NCBI GenBank assembly: GCA_910584745.1
Contig: CAJUDG010000011.1
Location: 67,284 to 131,283, forward strand
From: an uncultured Eubacteriales bacterium
Lineage (GTDB): Bacteria; Bacillota; Clostridia; Oscillospirales; Acutalibacteraceae
Length of the DNA: 64,000 bases
Direction: 5' to 3'
The notes beneath the pieces were generated by a model. It was not told the DNA's origin. It searched no databases and saw only the letters and a list, made by a program, of their open reading frames with translations. The translations under genes and the position numbers were made by a program. This document shows, one piece after another, positions 8,923-17,747 of this stretch (position 1 is the first letter of the stretch; every line of letters begins with the position of its first letter).

Positions 8923-9032
8923 AGCTCTGATACTCCTATCGCCTTGAAATTTTATTTCATTATATCACCTTTCCACTGAAAGTCAATAAGCCGCCCGGAC
9001 AAAACCAAACTTTATTTGACAGGCTGGGGGTA

Positions 9033-9061
9033 TTGACATAATTTTTTATATTATGTATGAT
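9033..9061 (+). promoter_or_regulatory. Sigma-A promoter of the GyrI-like/transglutaminase pair
   Basis: TTGACA (9033-9038), a 17-base spacer and TATGAT (9056-9061), about 40 bases before the start codon at 9103. Confidence 0.8.
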
Positions 9062-9102
9062 GGAACTGCCAAGCTTGGATATCATAATAAAGGGAGTTTA
9101 CT

Positions 9103-9585
9103 ATGGAATACAAAATTGTGAATAAGCCCGCCTTCTCGGTAATAGGCAGACAGGGCTCCACGGAGGACGGCGAGGGCTTTATCGCCCGGCTCTGGCAGGA
9201 GGCAAACGAGAATTTCCCAGAGGTGGCGGCGCTGGCCAAGAGAGGCCCGGAGGGCTCTTTCGCCGGGTTCTGGGGGCTCATGTCCGACGAGGGCATGAAC
9301 TTTATGCCCTGGGAGGACGGCTTCACCCGGGGGCTCTATCTTGCGGGGGTGGAGGTCGAGGACTCCGCAAAGGCCCCGGAGGGCTGGGTGAAATGGGATG
9401 CGCCCGCCCGGGAGTATATGGTTGCCCCGGCGGGGCCGGAGGCCTTCGGGCAGGCGGTGGAATACATCCAGGAGCAGGGCTGGACCCTCTCGGGGGCGGT
9501 CTATGACTTCACCGACCCCGACTCCGGGGAATCAAGCCAGTATTTTCCCATTGACAAAACGACCAGAAATGAGGTATCATTATGA
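9103..9585 (+). CDS. GyrI-like small-molecule-binding protein
   Basis: A 160-residue stand-alone effector-binding domain of the GyrI/AraC type. It begins with the typical YKIVNKPAFSVIGRQG strand and later shows GLYLAGVEV and the WVKWDAPAREYMVAP segment, ending with SSQYFPI. Such domains bind hydrophobic ligands, drugs or toxins in the cytosol; there is no DNA-binding domain here. Its stop overlaps the next gene's start (ATGA), so the two are coupled. A strong promoter precedes it. The ligand is unknown. Confidence 0.78.
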   Translation: MEYKIVNKPAFSVIGRQGSTEDGEGFIARLWQEANENFPEVAALAKRGPEGSFAGFWGLMSDEGMNFMPWEDGFTRGLYLAGVEVEDSAKAPEGWVKWDAPAREYMVAPAGPEAFGQAVEYIQEQGWTLSGAVYDFTDPDSGESSQYFPIDKTTRNEVSL

Positions 9586-10478
9586 CAGAGGAGATGCGCA
9601 GACACTACCTTGAGTTCGGCCCCTTCACCTATCCGGGGCTTTACGCGGACTACTTTAAGTCCCTTCCGGACGATCCCTCTGAGCTTGGGCACCTGATATC
9701 CCACCAGATAATCCACCGGGTGACCCTTCGGGAGGGCAACAAAAACGCCAACTTCGACCTGCGCTATGGGGATATGGAGCGCTGGCCCTGGTACCGCTCG
9801 GAGTGTCAGGACGACATCTACCTCACCGCTCCGGCCATAGCCGCCGGGCTCTTCAGGCTGGACGGCCGGGGATTCGTGCCCGACCGGGCCGTGGAGCACA
9901 AGCTGGTGCTGACCTGCCGGTTCGTGTCGGTGCTGGTAACGTCCATCTATAAGGCAAAGGGCGTGCCCTGCCGCAGCCGTGCGGGCTTCGCACCCTACTT
10001 CAGCGAAAACAGCATGGACCACTGGATAAATGAGCTCTGGCTGGAGGATGAAAACCGCTGGCTCACCTTCGACGCGGACGGCTTCTATGAGGGCTTTCCC
10101 ATGCCGGTGACCCAGTACGACATGAGGCCCGGGGAGTTCGACTGGGCCGCCAAAGCCTGGCTCGATATCAGAGACGGCAAAACGGACGGTTCACAGTTTG
10201 TCTATGCCGACGGCCTTGGGACCTGCGGTCTCAGCTCGGTAGGGCGGTATCTTGTGTACGATTTCCACGCGCTTATGAATCACGAGATATCCTACGTCTT
10301 CCAGCCCAGGTTCATGGAGCCGCTGCTCTTTAGGGGCGAGGTCCTGCCCGATGAGGACATGGCGCTTCTCGACAGGCTGGCTCAGCCCCTTATGGAGCCG
10401 GACGAAAACTTTGACAAACTTCTCCATATTTGGAACACGGAGAGAAAGCTGCGGGACCTCTCAAGCCCGCTGGTATAG
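9582..10478 (+). CDS. Transglutaminase-like superfamily protein
   Basis: A 298-residue protein with a transglutaminase-like core. Candidate catalytic residues are Cys112 (TCRFVSVLV), His147 (MDHWINELW) and Asp164 (TFDADGF), with the usual order and spacing. GVPCRSRAGFAPYF between the first two fits the fold. It has no signal peptide and is translationally coupled to the GyrI-like gene, which suggests a joint role in handling a small molecule or peptide. Cytosolic members of this superfamily are often hydrolases or acyltransferases rather than cross-linking enzymes. The substrate cannot be inferred. Confidence 0.75.
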   Translation: MTEEMRRHYLEFGPFTYPGLYADYFKSLPDDPSELGHLISHQIIHRVTLREGNKNANFDLRYGDMERWPWYRSECQDDIYLTAPAIAAGLFRLDGRGFVPDRAVEHKLVLTCRFVSVLVTSIYKAKGVPCRSRAGFAPYFSENSMDHWINELWLEDENRWLTFDADGFYEGFPMPVTQYDMRPGEFDWAAKAWLDIRDGKTDGSQFVYADGLGTCGLSSVGRYLVYDFHALMNHEISYVFQPRFMEPLLFRGEVLPDEDMALLDRLAQPLMEPDENFDKLLHIWNTERKLRDLSSPLV

Positions 10479-10612
10479 GCGAAAAAATTTCGTAACAGTT
10501 TTTTCAGCTGCTTCTCCTCAAGACTTCACACAGTTTTCACAATCATAGGGCATAATATAGCCACAACAAGGGAACAACACCCCAATGAAACCTCGAAAGG
10601 AGCGGCTATTTT

Positions 10613-12085
10613 ATGAACACCTATGATAACGATAACAAGAATATCCGGAACGAAAACGAAAGCACCTCACAGCAGAAGCCCGCGGCTCCCGGCAGCGCAG
10701 ATCAGGCGAATACCGGCGCCTTCCCATACACCACCCAGACCGCCGCGCCCAGCTATCAGTACCCACAGTACCAGACCCCGCAGACCTATCAGGCTCCGGC
10801 ACAGCCCCAGCAGGGCAGCTACAGCTGGGGGCCCGGCGCTCCCCAGGGCTACTACCAGCAGCCAAAGCCCGCCCCCAAAAAGAAGAAGGGCGGCAGGTTC
10901 CTTGTAAAGGCCCTGGCGGCGGTGCTGGCCTGCGCGGTGGTGTCCATGGGCTCGGTGGGAGTGTTCGCCGCCATGATACAAAACGGCGTTGTGAACATCC
11001 AGAGCCCGGAAAACGCCAAGGATACCGCCGCCTTCACCCTCTATAAGCGGGCGGACAGCGGCACGGACACCACCCCCACCGCCACCAAGTCCGAACTCAC
11101 CACCCAGGGCGTGGCCCAGAAGGTGATACCCTCTGTGGTGTGCGTGCAGAACTACCAGATAGTTCAGCAGCAGAACGGCTTTTTCAGCTTCTTCTACGGC
11201 ATGGACGATGAGCGGGAGGAGTCCGGCGAGCTGTCTCCGGCGGGCGAGGGCTCGGGCATAATAATCTCCGAGGACGGGTATATCGTCACGAACCAGCACG
11301 TCATAAGCGGGGCCGACCGCCTGTCGGTGGTCACCTCCGACGGCACCAGCTATGAGGCCGAGCTTATCGGCGAGGACTCCCAGACGGACCTGGCGGTCAT
11401 AAAGGTCAACACCAGCGACAAGCTGACCCCCGCCGAGTTCGGCAGCTCCGACGACCTACAGGTTACTGATCAGGTGCTTGCCATCGGCAACCCCGGCGGC
11501 TTACAGTTCAACTCCAGCGTCACCATCGGCTACGTGTCGGCCCTCAACAGGCCCGTCACAAATACAGAGACCGGCTTTGTGGTGAACTGCATACAGACCG
11601 ACGCGGCCATAAACCCCGGCAACTCCGGCGGCGCCTTAGTGAACCTGGACGGCCTGGTGGTGGGGATAAACTCCTCCAAGATAGCCGCAACGGAGTACGA
11701 GGGCATGGGCTTTGCGATACCGTCAACGGTTGTACAGCCTATCGTAAGCGACCTGATAGACTACGGCTATGTCCGTGACCGGGCCATGCTTGGCATCACC
11801 GGGGCCTTTGTGAACCGGGCCATGTCCAGCTTCTACGGCCTGCCCCAGGGCTACTGCGTAGGCGAGACCGTCACGGAGAGCGCCAAGGCCTCGGGCCTTC
11901 AGACCAACGACATCATAACCGCTATCGACGACACGCAGATAGTGGCCGAGAATACAGTCTCCTCCTATCTTGCCACAAAGAAGCCCGGCGACAAGGTGAC
12001 CCTCACCGTTGACCGGCCCCTCAGCGGCGAGAGCGGATTGAAAATAGAGCTGACCCTGTCGGCGAATACGGGTTCCAATAACTAA
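10613..12085 (+). CDS. htrA: HtrA/DegP-type membrane-anchored serine protease
   Basis: A 490-residue S1C protease for quality control at the cell surface. Residues 1-96 are a cytosolic tail rich in Pro, Gln and Tyr. Residues 97-122 form one membrane segment. The trypsin-like domain carries His229 (TNQHV), Asp259 (QTDLAV) and Ser338 (NPGNSGGA). A single PDZ domain occupies roughly residues 390-485 (GLQTNDIITAID). The layout matches Firmicutes HtrA/HtrB/YycK-type proteins. The P/Q-rich cytosolic tail is longer than in Bacillus. A GAAAGGAG ribosome site precedes the ATG. It stands alone, with a terminator after it. Confidence 0.93.
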   Translation: MNTYDNDNKNIRNENESTSQQKPAAPGSADQANTGAFPYTTQTAAPSYQYPQYQTPQTYQAPAQPQQGSYSWGPGAPQGYYQQPKPAPKKKKGGRFLVKALAAVLACAVVSMGSVGVFAAMIQNGVVNIQSPENAKDTAAFTLYKRADSGTDTTPTATKSELTTQGVAQKVIPSVVCVQNYQIVQQQNGFFSFFYGMDDEREESGELSPAGEGSGIIISEDGYIVTNQHVISGADRLSVVTSDGTSYEAELIGEDSQTDLAVIKVNTSDKLTPAEFGSSDDLQVTDQVLAIGNPGGLQFNSSVTIGYVSALNRPVTNTETGFVVNCIQTDAAINPGNSGGALVNLDGLVVGINSSKIAATEYEGMGFAIPSTVVQPIVSDLIDYGYVRDRAMLGITGAFVNRAMSSFYGLPQGYCVGETVTESAKASGLQTNDIITAIDDTQIVAENTVSSYLATKKPGDKVTLTVDRPLSGESGLKIELTLSANTGSNN

Positions 12086-12125
12086 GCGTACAAGTTTTCT
12101 TTTTCATAATCTCCTTTTTCAATGG

Positions 12126-12170
12126 GAAGGCCCGAGGCATTTGCCCCGGGCTTTCTCATTTCTTTTTTTA
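12126..12170. terminator. Bidirectional terminator between htrA and ybaK-like gene
   Basis: Arms GCCCGAGGC and GCCCCGGGC surround a short loop. The plus strand has TTTCTCATTTCTTTTTTT after it. It sits between two converging genes and overlaps the end of the minus-strand gene. Confidence 0.8.
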
Positions 12171-12650
12171 TTCGTTATCTTCCCGCCAGCCCTTGCAGAC
12201 GTCCACCCACGAGACCGACTGTGAATAGCGCTCCAACTCCTCTATGGTAAGCTCTATGGCGCTGTTTCCGCTGCCGCAGGCGGGGAACACCGTCTGAAAC
12301 CTTTTAAGGGACTCGTCAAGATAGACCGCAACGCCCTCGTTGACGGCGAAGGGGCATACCCCGCCCACCGCGTGGCCTATGAGCTTTTCGGCCTCCTCCG
12401 GGGACAGCATCCTCGCCTTTGTGCCAAACCGGGCCTTATACCTTTGGTTATCTATCCTCGCGTCCCCGGCGGCGACGATGAGTACCGCCTGCCCGTCCGC
12501 CATAAACGACAGGGTCTTCGCTATCCGGCAGGGCTCGCAGCCCAGCGCCCGGGCGGCAAGCTCCACTGTGGCGCTGGACACCTCGAACTCCCGCACCCGG
12601 TCCTCTATGCCGTATCGTTTGAAATAAGCCTTCACCTTTTCTATTGCCAT
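12168..12650 (-). CDS. YbaK/EbsC-type aminoacyl-tRNA deacylase
   Basis: A 160-residue single-domain protein that removes mischarged amino acids from tRNA, as in Cys-tRNA(Pro) or Ala-tRNA(Pro) editing. Family features are CRIAKTLSF near residue 42, the conserved lysine in that segment, and GHAVGGVCPF around residue 92. The length is normal. It follows the MFS gene on the same strand with a 15-base gap. The exact tRNA specificity cannot be read from the sequence. Confidence 0.88.
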   Translation of the reverse strand: MAIEKVKAYFKRYGIEDRVREFEVSSATVELAARALGCEPCRIAKTLSFMADGQAVLIVAAGDARIDNQRYKARFGTKARMLSPEEAEKLIGHAVGGVCPFAVNEGVAVYLDESLKRFQTVFPACGSGNSAIELTIEELERYSQSVSWVDVCKGWREDNE

Positions 12651-12665
12651 ATTTGCTCCTCCCGT

Positions 12666-13826
12666 CTAACTGAATACCGTCTCGGTGTTCTTCACCCGCA
12701 GGAACATGGTTATCACCAGCCCCACAACGCAGCACACGGCCATGAACAGGTACATGGTGCCTATGCTCCACTCCCCCGCAAGCCAGCCGCATACGTTCTG
12801 CATGACTATGCCCGCAAGGCTGTTCACGGCCCCCACCACCGCCAGCCCCGTGGTGGTAAGGCCCGCCGGCACAAGGCAGCGCACCATCTTCAGGGTCAGC
12901 ATCATGTAGAGGGTGGAGGTCACCGCCTTTAAGAGCACCACCACCGCCATCACGAACCATGCCGACTTCGACAGGCCGTAAACCGAAAACTGGACTATGG
13001 CCAGCACAAATACCAGCGCCGTCAGCACCTTTCCGGAGAGCTTATCCATGAATTTGTTGGAGAACAGGAACAGGGGTATCTCCACCACGGTGCTTATGGA
13101 CAGCACAGTGCCCACTATGCCGGTGGGCAGCCCCAGGCCGGAGAGCAGCACCGGCGAGTAGTTCATGTTCACCCCGGAGCAGCCCGAGAATATGAACGCC
13201 GCCAGAAGGAACAGGAAGAACTGGGGGCTCTCCAGAAGCGCCGAGAGCTTCGGCCTCTCCGCCCGGTCCTCAGGGCCCTTTACACCGGGCCGCAGCTCCA
13301 CCCCCAGCAGCCCCAGAAGGCTGAGCCCGCAGGCCGCCGCCACCAACAGGAACAGGGCGTACCCCGGCAGCAGCTCTATGGCCAGCCCCGCCCCCTGGAC
13401 CCCCGCGGCAAAGCCGATGGTGCCCCATACCCGCAGCACACCGTACCGAAACCGGCTGTCCCCGGCAAGGCGCTCGCATATGGACGAGAGGCCGTTCATC
13501 GCCGCCATTATAAAGCCGTTGAGGACGAACAAAATGCCCAGGCCGTTCACCGCCGAGAACACCATCCCCAGGGCCGCCGCGGATACCAGCAGGGCCGCCG
13601 CCACCAGCTTCTGGTTTTTGGCCCGGTCGGTCACATAGCCCAGCACCGGGACCAGCCCCAGGGAAAAAAGCCCCGCCGAGGAGAGTATCAGGGACATCTC
13701 CTGGTCGTTCTTGCCGATGCCGGTCAAATATACCGACAGCACCGCGCTGTACGCGGCGAAGGCAAGGTAAAAGCCCGCGTACAGGAATATGTAGCTGAGA
13801 TAGCTGTTTTTGTATTTTTTAAGCAT
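12666..13826 (-). CDS. MFS transporter
   Basis: A 386-residue integral membrane protein with about 12 hydrophobic segments and the MFS loop 2-3 motif in the form GYVTDRAKNQK. The N-terminal YAGFYLAFAAYSAVLSVYL and the fold pattern resemble the MFS_1-like/nucleoside-H+ or LacY-like branch. It is the third gene after the P-type ATPase on the same strand, with 3 bases between it and the small membrane protein. The substrate is unknown. GC-rich codon use matches its neighbours. Confidence 0.85.
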   Translation of the reverse strand: MLKKYKNSYLSYIFLYAGFYLAFAAYSAVLSVYLTGIGKNDQEMSLILSSAGLFSLGLVPVLGYVTDRAKNQKLVAAALLVSAAALGMVFSAVNGLGILFVLNGFIMAAMNGLSSICERLAGDSRFRYGVLRVWGTIGFAAGVQGAGLAIELLPGYALFLLVAAACGLSLLGLLGVELRPGVKGPEDRAERPKLSALLESPQFFLFLLAAFIFSGCSGVNMNYSPVLLSGLGLPTGIVGTVLSISTVVEIPLFLFSNKFMDKLSGKVLTALVFVLAIVQFSVYGLSKSAWFVMAVVVLLKAVTSTLYMMLTLKMVRCLVPAGLTTTGLAVVGAVNSLAGIVMQNVCGWLAGEWSIGTMYLFMAVCCVVGLVITMFLRVKNTETVFS

Positions 13827-13829
13827 AGT

Positions 13830-14207
13830 TTATACCCGGATAAAATTAAACACTAGGATCAGCACGAACACGAACCTTATAATATGGTGGGACAGGTGAA
13901 AGAGGCTCTTATCCCCCGCCTTCTCCGCCGCCGAGCGGCCGTTATAGAAGGCCGCCCCGCAGACTCCCCCGCCGCCCACTGCCATCAGCAGCGAATCAAG
14001 GTTCCAGGGCCAGCCGAAGAGACAAGCGGGCACTGACAGCAGGGAGATAATACTGCAAACCAGCATGACTATCTGCGAGGGCCTATACTCCTTTCGCATG
14101 GCGCTTATCACCGCGATAAGGTGCAGGACGCCGAATATCAGCGCCAGAACGCATACGGTTATGGCCCAGACTACATAAAATGTGTGGTCTACTAAATTCG
14201 GATTCAT
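13830..14207 (-). CDS. Small integral membrane protein, unknown function
   Basis: A 125-residue protein I do not recognise. It has about four hydrophobic segments: residues ~10-35, 45-65, 68-85 and 105-124. A short cytosolic-looking loop (YNGRSAAEKAGDKS) precedes the last one. Its ATG overlaps the TGA of the P-type ATPase (ATGA), so translation is coupled. That supports a role beside the pump, for example as an accessory subunit, but this is inference. Confidence 0.65.
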   Translation of the reverse strand: MNPNLVDHTFYVVWAITVCVLALIFGVLHLIAVISAMRKEYRPSQIVMLVCSIISLLSVPACLFGWPWNLDSLLMAVGGGGVCGAAFYNGRSAAEKAGDKSLFHLSHHIIRFVFVLILVFNFIRV

Positions 14208-16660
14208 TGTCTTTTCCTCCTTTTCATCCTGGCCCGGACCTTATAGGGGTACACCGGGCTCTGTGAGTTTGCTATCACGTGGTCCACAAGATGCAGCATT
14301 GCAAGCATGAACACTATGGCGAATATCAGAAGCGGCATAAGGGCGATGAGCATGGGCAGCGTCAGGTGCGACAGCTGGAACAAGCCCCCAAGGAAGCTGT
14401 ACGCCAGGATGAACACCGTCAGAAGCCCGAAGAACAGGGTGCCGCGAAGGGCGTTGAAGGGGGCGCTGACCTTAAAGAGCATGATAAAGCCGGTCATGGC
14501 CGTGACTATCACCGCCATGGTGGAGGTCTCCTCGGGGGTCAGCCCCAGGGGCGCCGCCAGGGCGCAGAGGGCCACGATGTTGGCGGTCATGGTAAGTGCC
14601 GCGGGGATGCACATTCGTATCACGTTATTGATGAACTTCCCCCGCAGCCTGTCGTTATTGGGCTCAAGGGCCAGTATGAAGGAGGGAACGCCGATAGTCA
14701 GGGAGCTTATCAGGGTCTGCTGTATGGGCTGGAAGGGGTAGGAGTAGTTGATGAAGATAAAGAGCACCCCGATAAGGGCCGAGAAGATGGTCTTCACCAG
14801 GAACAGGGAGCTTGAGCGCTGCAGGTTGTTTATGGACCTGCGCCCCTCCTGGACCACCACGGGCATGGAGGCGAAGTTGCTGTCCAGCAGCACCAGGTTC
14901 GAGACGGTGCGGGCCGCGTCGCTGCCCGAGGCCATGGCTATGGAGCAGTCGGCCTCTTTAAGGGCCAGCACGTCGTTTACGCCGTCGCCGGTCATTGCCA
15001 CGGTGTGGCCGTCCTCCTTAAGGGCCTTTACAAAGCTCAGCTTCTGCTGGGGGGTCACCCGGCCGAACACCGCGTACTCCTTCACCGCCCGCTTTACGTC
15101 CTCCTCGGTGCGAAGGGTGGTGGCGTCCACGTATTTGTCCGCGTTGGAGAGCCCCGCTTTGCGGGCGATATTCGCCACGGTCACGGCGTTGTCGCCGGAT
15201 ATGACCTTCAGGTCCACCCCCTGGTCCGCGAAGAACCTGAGGGTCCGGGGGGCCTCCTTTCGTATCTTGTCGCTTATGAGCACAAGCCCCATGGGCTTCA
15301 TGCCCTCTGGCAGGGCCTTATTGTCAAAGCTTCTATCAGCCCTTGCCAGCAGCAGCACCCGCTGGCCGTTCTTTGAATAGCCCTCGGCCCGGGCCTTATA
15401 GGGCCCGAAGGCCCCGCCCAGCACGAACTCCCCCGCGCCCATGACATAGCAGCCCCGGCCGGAGAAATAAGCCCCGCTCCACTTGCGCGCCGAGGAGAAT
15501 GGCACGGTCTCGGCGGCCTTCCAGGGGGGCGCCGGGCTGTCCGCCAACCACTCCTTTATGGCCATAAACGTGGGGTTGCTGTCCTCAAGGGTGTTCACAA
15601 GGGCCTTGAGCGTCTCCTTCATCTGGTCCCCGGTAAAGCCCTCCAATGGCACGATATCGTCCACCTGCATGGAGCCCTCGGTGATGGTGCCGGTCTTGTC
15701 AAGGCAGAGGGTGTCCACCCGGGCTAAGGTCTCCACGCAGTACATATCCTGCACCAGGGTCTTTCGGGCCGAGAGCTTAATTACGCTGACCGCAAACGCC
15801 AGGCTTATCAGCAGCACAAGGCCCTCGGGTATCATACCCACCATGGCCGCCACGGTGCTGACAACGGAGTTCTGCAGGGTGTCGCCCAGTACAAAAAACT
15901 GCTTCCAGAACAGCACCCCGCCGATGGGCAGTATGGCGAAGCCGATTATCTTCACGATGAAGTCGATGGAGTTCATTATCTCGGAGTTGCGCTTTTTCAT
16001 ATAGCTTGCGTCCCCGGCTATCTTATTGGCATAGCTCTCGGCCCCCACATGCTCCACCTGGGCCGAGCACGTGCCGCTTACCACAAAGCTGCCCGAGAGC
16101 AGCGGGTCCCCGGGCCGCTTTACGATGGGGTCCGATTCGCCGGTCAGAAGTGACTCGTTGACCTCGCACTCGCCGCCCACCACCGTGGCGTCCGCGCAGA
16201 TCTGGTTGCCCGCGCCGAAGATAAGTATGTCGTCCAGCACCACGTCCTCCACCTTCACGGTGTACCTCTGCCCGCCTCTCAGGGCCACGGCCTTGGGGGC
16301 CGATATCAGCGAGAGCTTGTCGATGGTGTGCTTGGCCCTTATCCCCTGGAAGGAGCCTATCACTATGTTGGACAGGATGACCCCCATGAACAGGGCGTTC
16401 CTTGGCGAGCCCACCAATATTACCGCCAGGGCCAGGGCGAAGTTCAGAAGGTTGAAAAATGTAAATACGTTCTCCCGGATTATCTGCCCCTCGGTCTTTG
16501 TGTGCACCCCGGAGTCGCCGTTATGCAGGCCCTCCTTTACGCGCTGTTCCACCTGGCTTGACGTAAGGCCCTCGCCGGGGTCCGGGTAAAAGCGCTGTAC
16601 CTTCAAAGAGCTGTTCGTGCTCTGCTGCGCCGGGGCTGGCGGCGTTTTCACGTGCTTCAT
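14204..16660 (-). CDS. CtpE-like P-type cation-transporting ATPase
   Basis: An 818-residue P-type ATPase. It shows the phosphorylation motif DKTGTITE at about residue 320, TGES in the actuator domain (LLTGESDPIV), PEGLVLL in transmembrane helix 4, and the hinge TGDGVNDVLALKEADCSIAM. The PEGL helix and the absence of N-terminal heavy-metal domains place it near the CtpE group, reported as Ca2+ transporters. I chose the ATG at 16660 because GAGG precedes it; an upstream ATG has no good ribosome site. It heads an operon with the small membrane protein, the MFS carrier and the YbaK-like gene, driven by the promoter at 16711-16739. Confidence 0.9.
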   Translation of the reverse strand: MKHVKTPPAPAQQSTNSSLKVQRFYPDPGEGLTSSQVEQRVKEGLHNGDSGVHTKTEGQIIRENVFTFFNLLNFALALAVILVGSPRNALFMGVILSNIVIGSFQGIRAKHTIDKLSLISAPKAVALRGGQRYTVKVEDVVLDDILIFGAGNQICADATVVGGECEVNESLLTGESDPIVKRPGDPLLSGSFVVSGTCSAQVEHVGAESYANKIAGDASYMKKRNSEIMNSIDFIVKIIGFAILPIGGVLFWKQFFVLGDTLQNSVVSTVAAMVGMIPEGLVLLISLAFAVSVIKLSARKTLVQDMYCVETLARVDTLCLDKTGTITEGSMQVDDIVPLEGFTGDQMKETLKALVNTLEDSNPTFMAIKEWLADSPAPPWKAAETVPFSSARKWSGAYFSGRGCYVMGAGEFVLGGAFGPYKARAEGYSKNGQRVLLLARADRSFDNKALPEGMKPMGLVLISDKIRKEAPRTLRFFADQGVDLKVISGDNAVTVANIARKAGLSNADKYVDATTLRTEEDVKRAVKEYAVFGRVTPQQKLSFVKALKEDGHTVAMTGDGVNDVLALKEADCSIAMASGSDAARTVSNLVLLDSNFASMPVVVQEGRRSINNLQRSSSLFLVKTIFSALIGVLFIFINYSYPFQPIQQTLISSLTIGVPSFILALEPNNDRLRGKFINNVIRMCIPAALTMTANIVALCALAAPLGLTPEETSTMAVIVTAMTGFIMLFKVSAPFNALRGTLFFGLLTVFILAYSFLGGLFQLSHLTLPMLIALMPLLIFAIVFMLAMLHLVDHVIANSQSPVYPYKVRARMKRRKRQ

Positions 16661-16710
16661 ATCTGTAATACCTCGCTGATTTGATTGGTATGCCATAGAC
16701 TTCCATATTA

Positions 16711-16739
16711 AGTATACACCTAATTCTTCCGGTTTCCAA
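16711..16739 (-). promoter_or_regulatory. Promoter of the P-type ATPase operon
   Basis: On the minus strand there is TTGGAA (16734-16739), 17 bases and TATACT (16711-16716), about 50 bases before the chosen start codon. Confidence 0.68.
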
Positions 16740-16809
16740 GAATAATCCGGCAAAAAAATCCAAAAAATTTCTTACAGGTCTCTTAATTCATAAATTTGTA
16801 AGGAAAAGA

Positions 16810-16838
16810 TTGACATTAGCGAAAGGAACGGCTATAAT
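16810..16838 (+). promoter_or_regulatory. Strong sigma-A promoter of the ricin-type lectin gene
   Basis: Perfect TTGACA (16810-16815), a 17-base spacer and perfect TATAAT (16833-16838). It is one of the best matches to consensus in the window and suggests high expression. Confidence 0.9.
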
Positions 16839-16916
16839 ATATAGTATCACAGCAAACACCGATACTAATGAACCCGCATATATTGTATACAGTGCGGAGG
16901 AAAGGAAGATTTGAGT

Positions 16917-17642
16917 ATGGCTGCTAGGGAAAAGCGCGAGGAGATCGTTATAGTGAACCGCAGGACGGGAAAGGCGCTGCAGATAACCGGTCCTGACAAC
17001 GGCCAGATAGTGGAGCAGGCAGAGCCCAACGGCAGCGACGCTCAGGTATGGATACAGGTGAAGGCGCCGGGCCGCGCGGTAAAGCTTGTGAACAAGCAGA
17101 ACGGCAAGGTGCTGGACGTCACCCACGGCAGCACGGAGGCCGGCTCCTGGGCCCAGACCTGGGACGATGTGGACGGCGGCAGCCAGGTATGGAAGTGGGT
17201 AAAGGTCACCGCCACCTATAAGAAGCTTTTGAACGTCCAGTCCGGCAAGGTGCTGGATATCGTTGAGATGCGCGAGGACGACGGCGCCCCCGCCCAGATA
17301 TGGGACGACGTTGGAGACGAGGGCGTCGGCCAGCAGTGGAAGGCTGTCCCCGCGGTCGAAAAGCCCGAGCCCGCCCCGGTCAAGGAGGAGAAGCCCGCCC
17401 CCAAGAAGCGCGCCCCCCGCAAGCCCAGGGCCGTGAAGGAAGCCGCCCCCGCCAAGGAGGAGGCCCCCAAGGCCGAGCCGAAGACGGAGCCCGTTGCAAA
17501 AGCGGAGCCAGAGGTCAAGACCGAGCCCAAGGCGGAGCCTGTTAAGGAAGCCGCCCCGGCCCCCGCAAAGAGCGAAGCTCCCAAGACGGAGCCCAAGCCC
17601 GCCCGCAGAAAGCCCGGACGCAAGCCCAAGGCGGCTAAATGA
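16917..17642 (+). CDS. Cytoplasmic ricin-type beta-trefoil protein with basic Ala/Pro/Lys-rich tail
   Basis: A 241-residue protein with two parts. Residues ~8-145 are three beta-trefoil-like repeats with QxW-type ends (DAQVWIQV, SQVWKWV, GQQWKAV) and recurring NGKVLDV/SGKVLDI strands, as in ricin-B/RICIN domains that bind sugars. Residues ~150-241 are low-complexity, with alternating KPEPAP, APKAEPK and KPGRKPKAAK, resembling histone H1-like or AT-hook tails. There is no signal peptide or membrane segment. A TTG two codons earlier is an alternative start. A consensus promoter and strong terminator make it a single, probably abundant transcript. The function is unknown. Confidence 0.72.
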   Translation: MAAREKREEIVIVNRRTGKALQITGPDNGQIVEQAEPNGSDAQVWIQVKAPGRAVKLVNKQNGKVLDVTHGSTEAGSWAQTWDDVDGGSQVWKWVKVTATYKKLLNVQSGKVLDIVEMREDDGAPAQIWDDVGDEGVGQQWKAVPAVEKPEPAPVKEEKPAPKKRAPRKPRAVKEAAPAKEEAPKAEPKTEPVAKAEPEVKTEPKAEPVKEAAPAPAKSEAPKTEPKPARRKPGRKPKAAK

Positions 17643-17654
17643 TCGGAATTTTTT

Positions 17655-17689
17655 AAGGCAGGACCCGAAAGGGTCCTGCCTTTTGATTT
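17655..17689 (+). terminator. Terminator after the ricin-type lectin gene
   Basis: GGCAGGACCC, loop GAAA, GGGTCCTGCC, then TTTTGATTT; a strong intrinsic terminator 13 bases after the stop codon. Confidence 0.92.
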
Positions 17690-17697
17690 GGCGGCCG

Positions 17698-17734
17698 TCA
17701 AAAAACGGCCCGCGCAAAACCCGCGCGGGCCGTT
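17698..17734 (-). terminator. Terminator after the rubredoxin gene
   Basis: On the minus strand GGCCCGCGC and GCGCGGGCC form a stem, followed by GTTTTTTGA. It faces the plus-strand terminator of the converging gene. Confidence 0.9.
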
Positions 17735-17747
17735 CCTCTTTATTCAA

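Noticed and set aside
17340..17642. DNA tandem repeat or minisatellite in the lectin tail
   Set aside because: The repetition is at the protein level (KPEPAP-like) with irregular units and normal codon choice.
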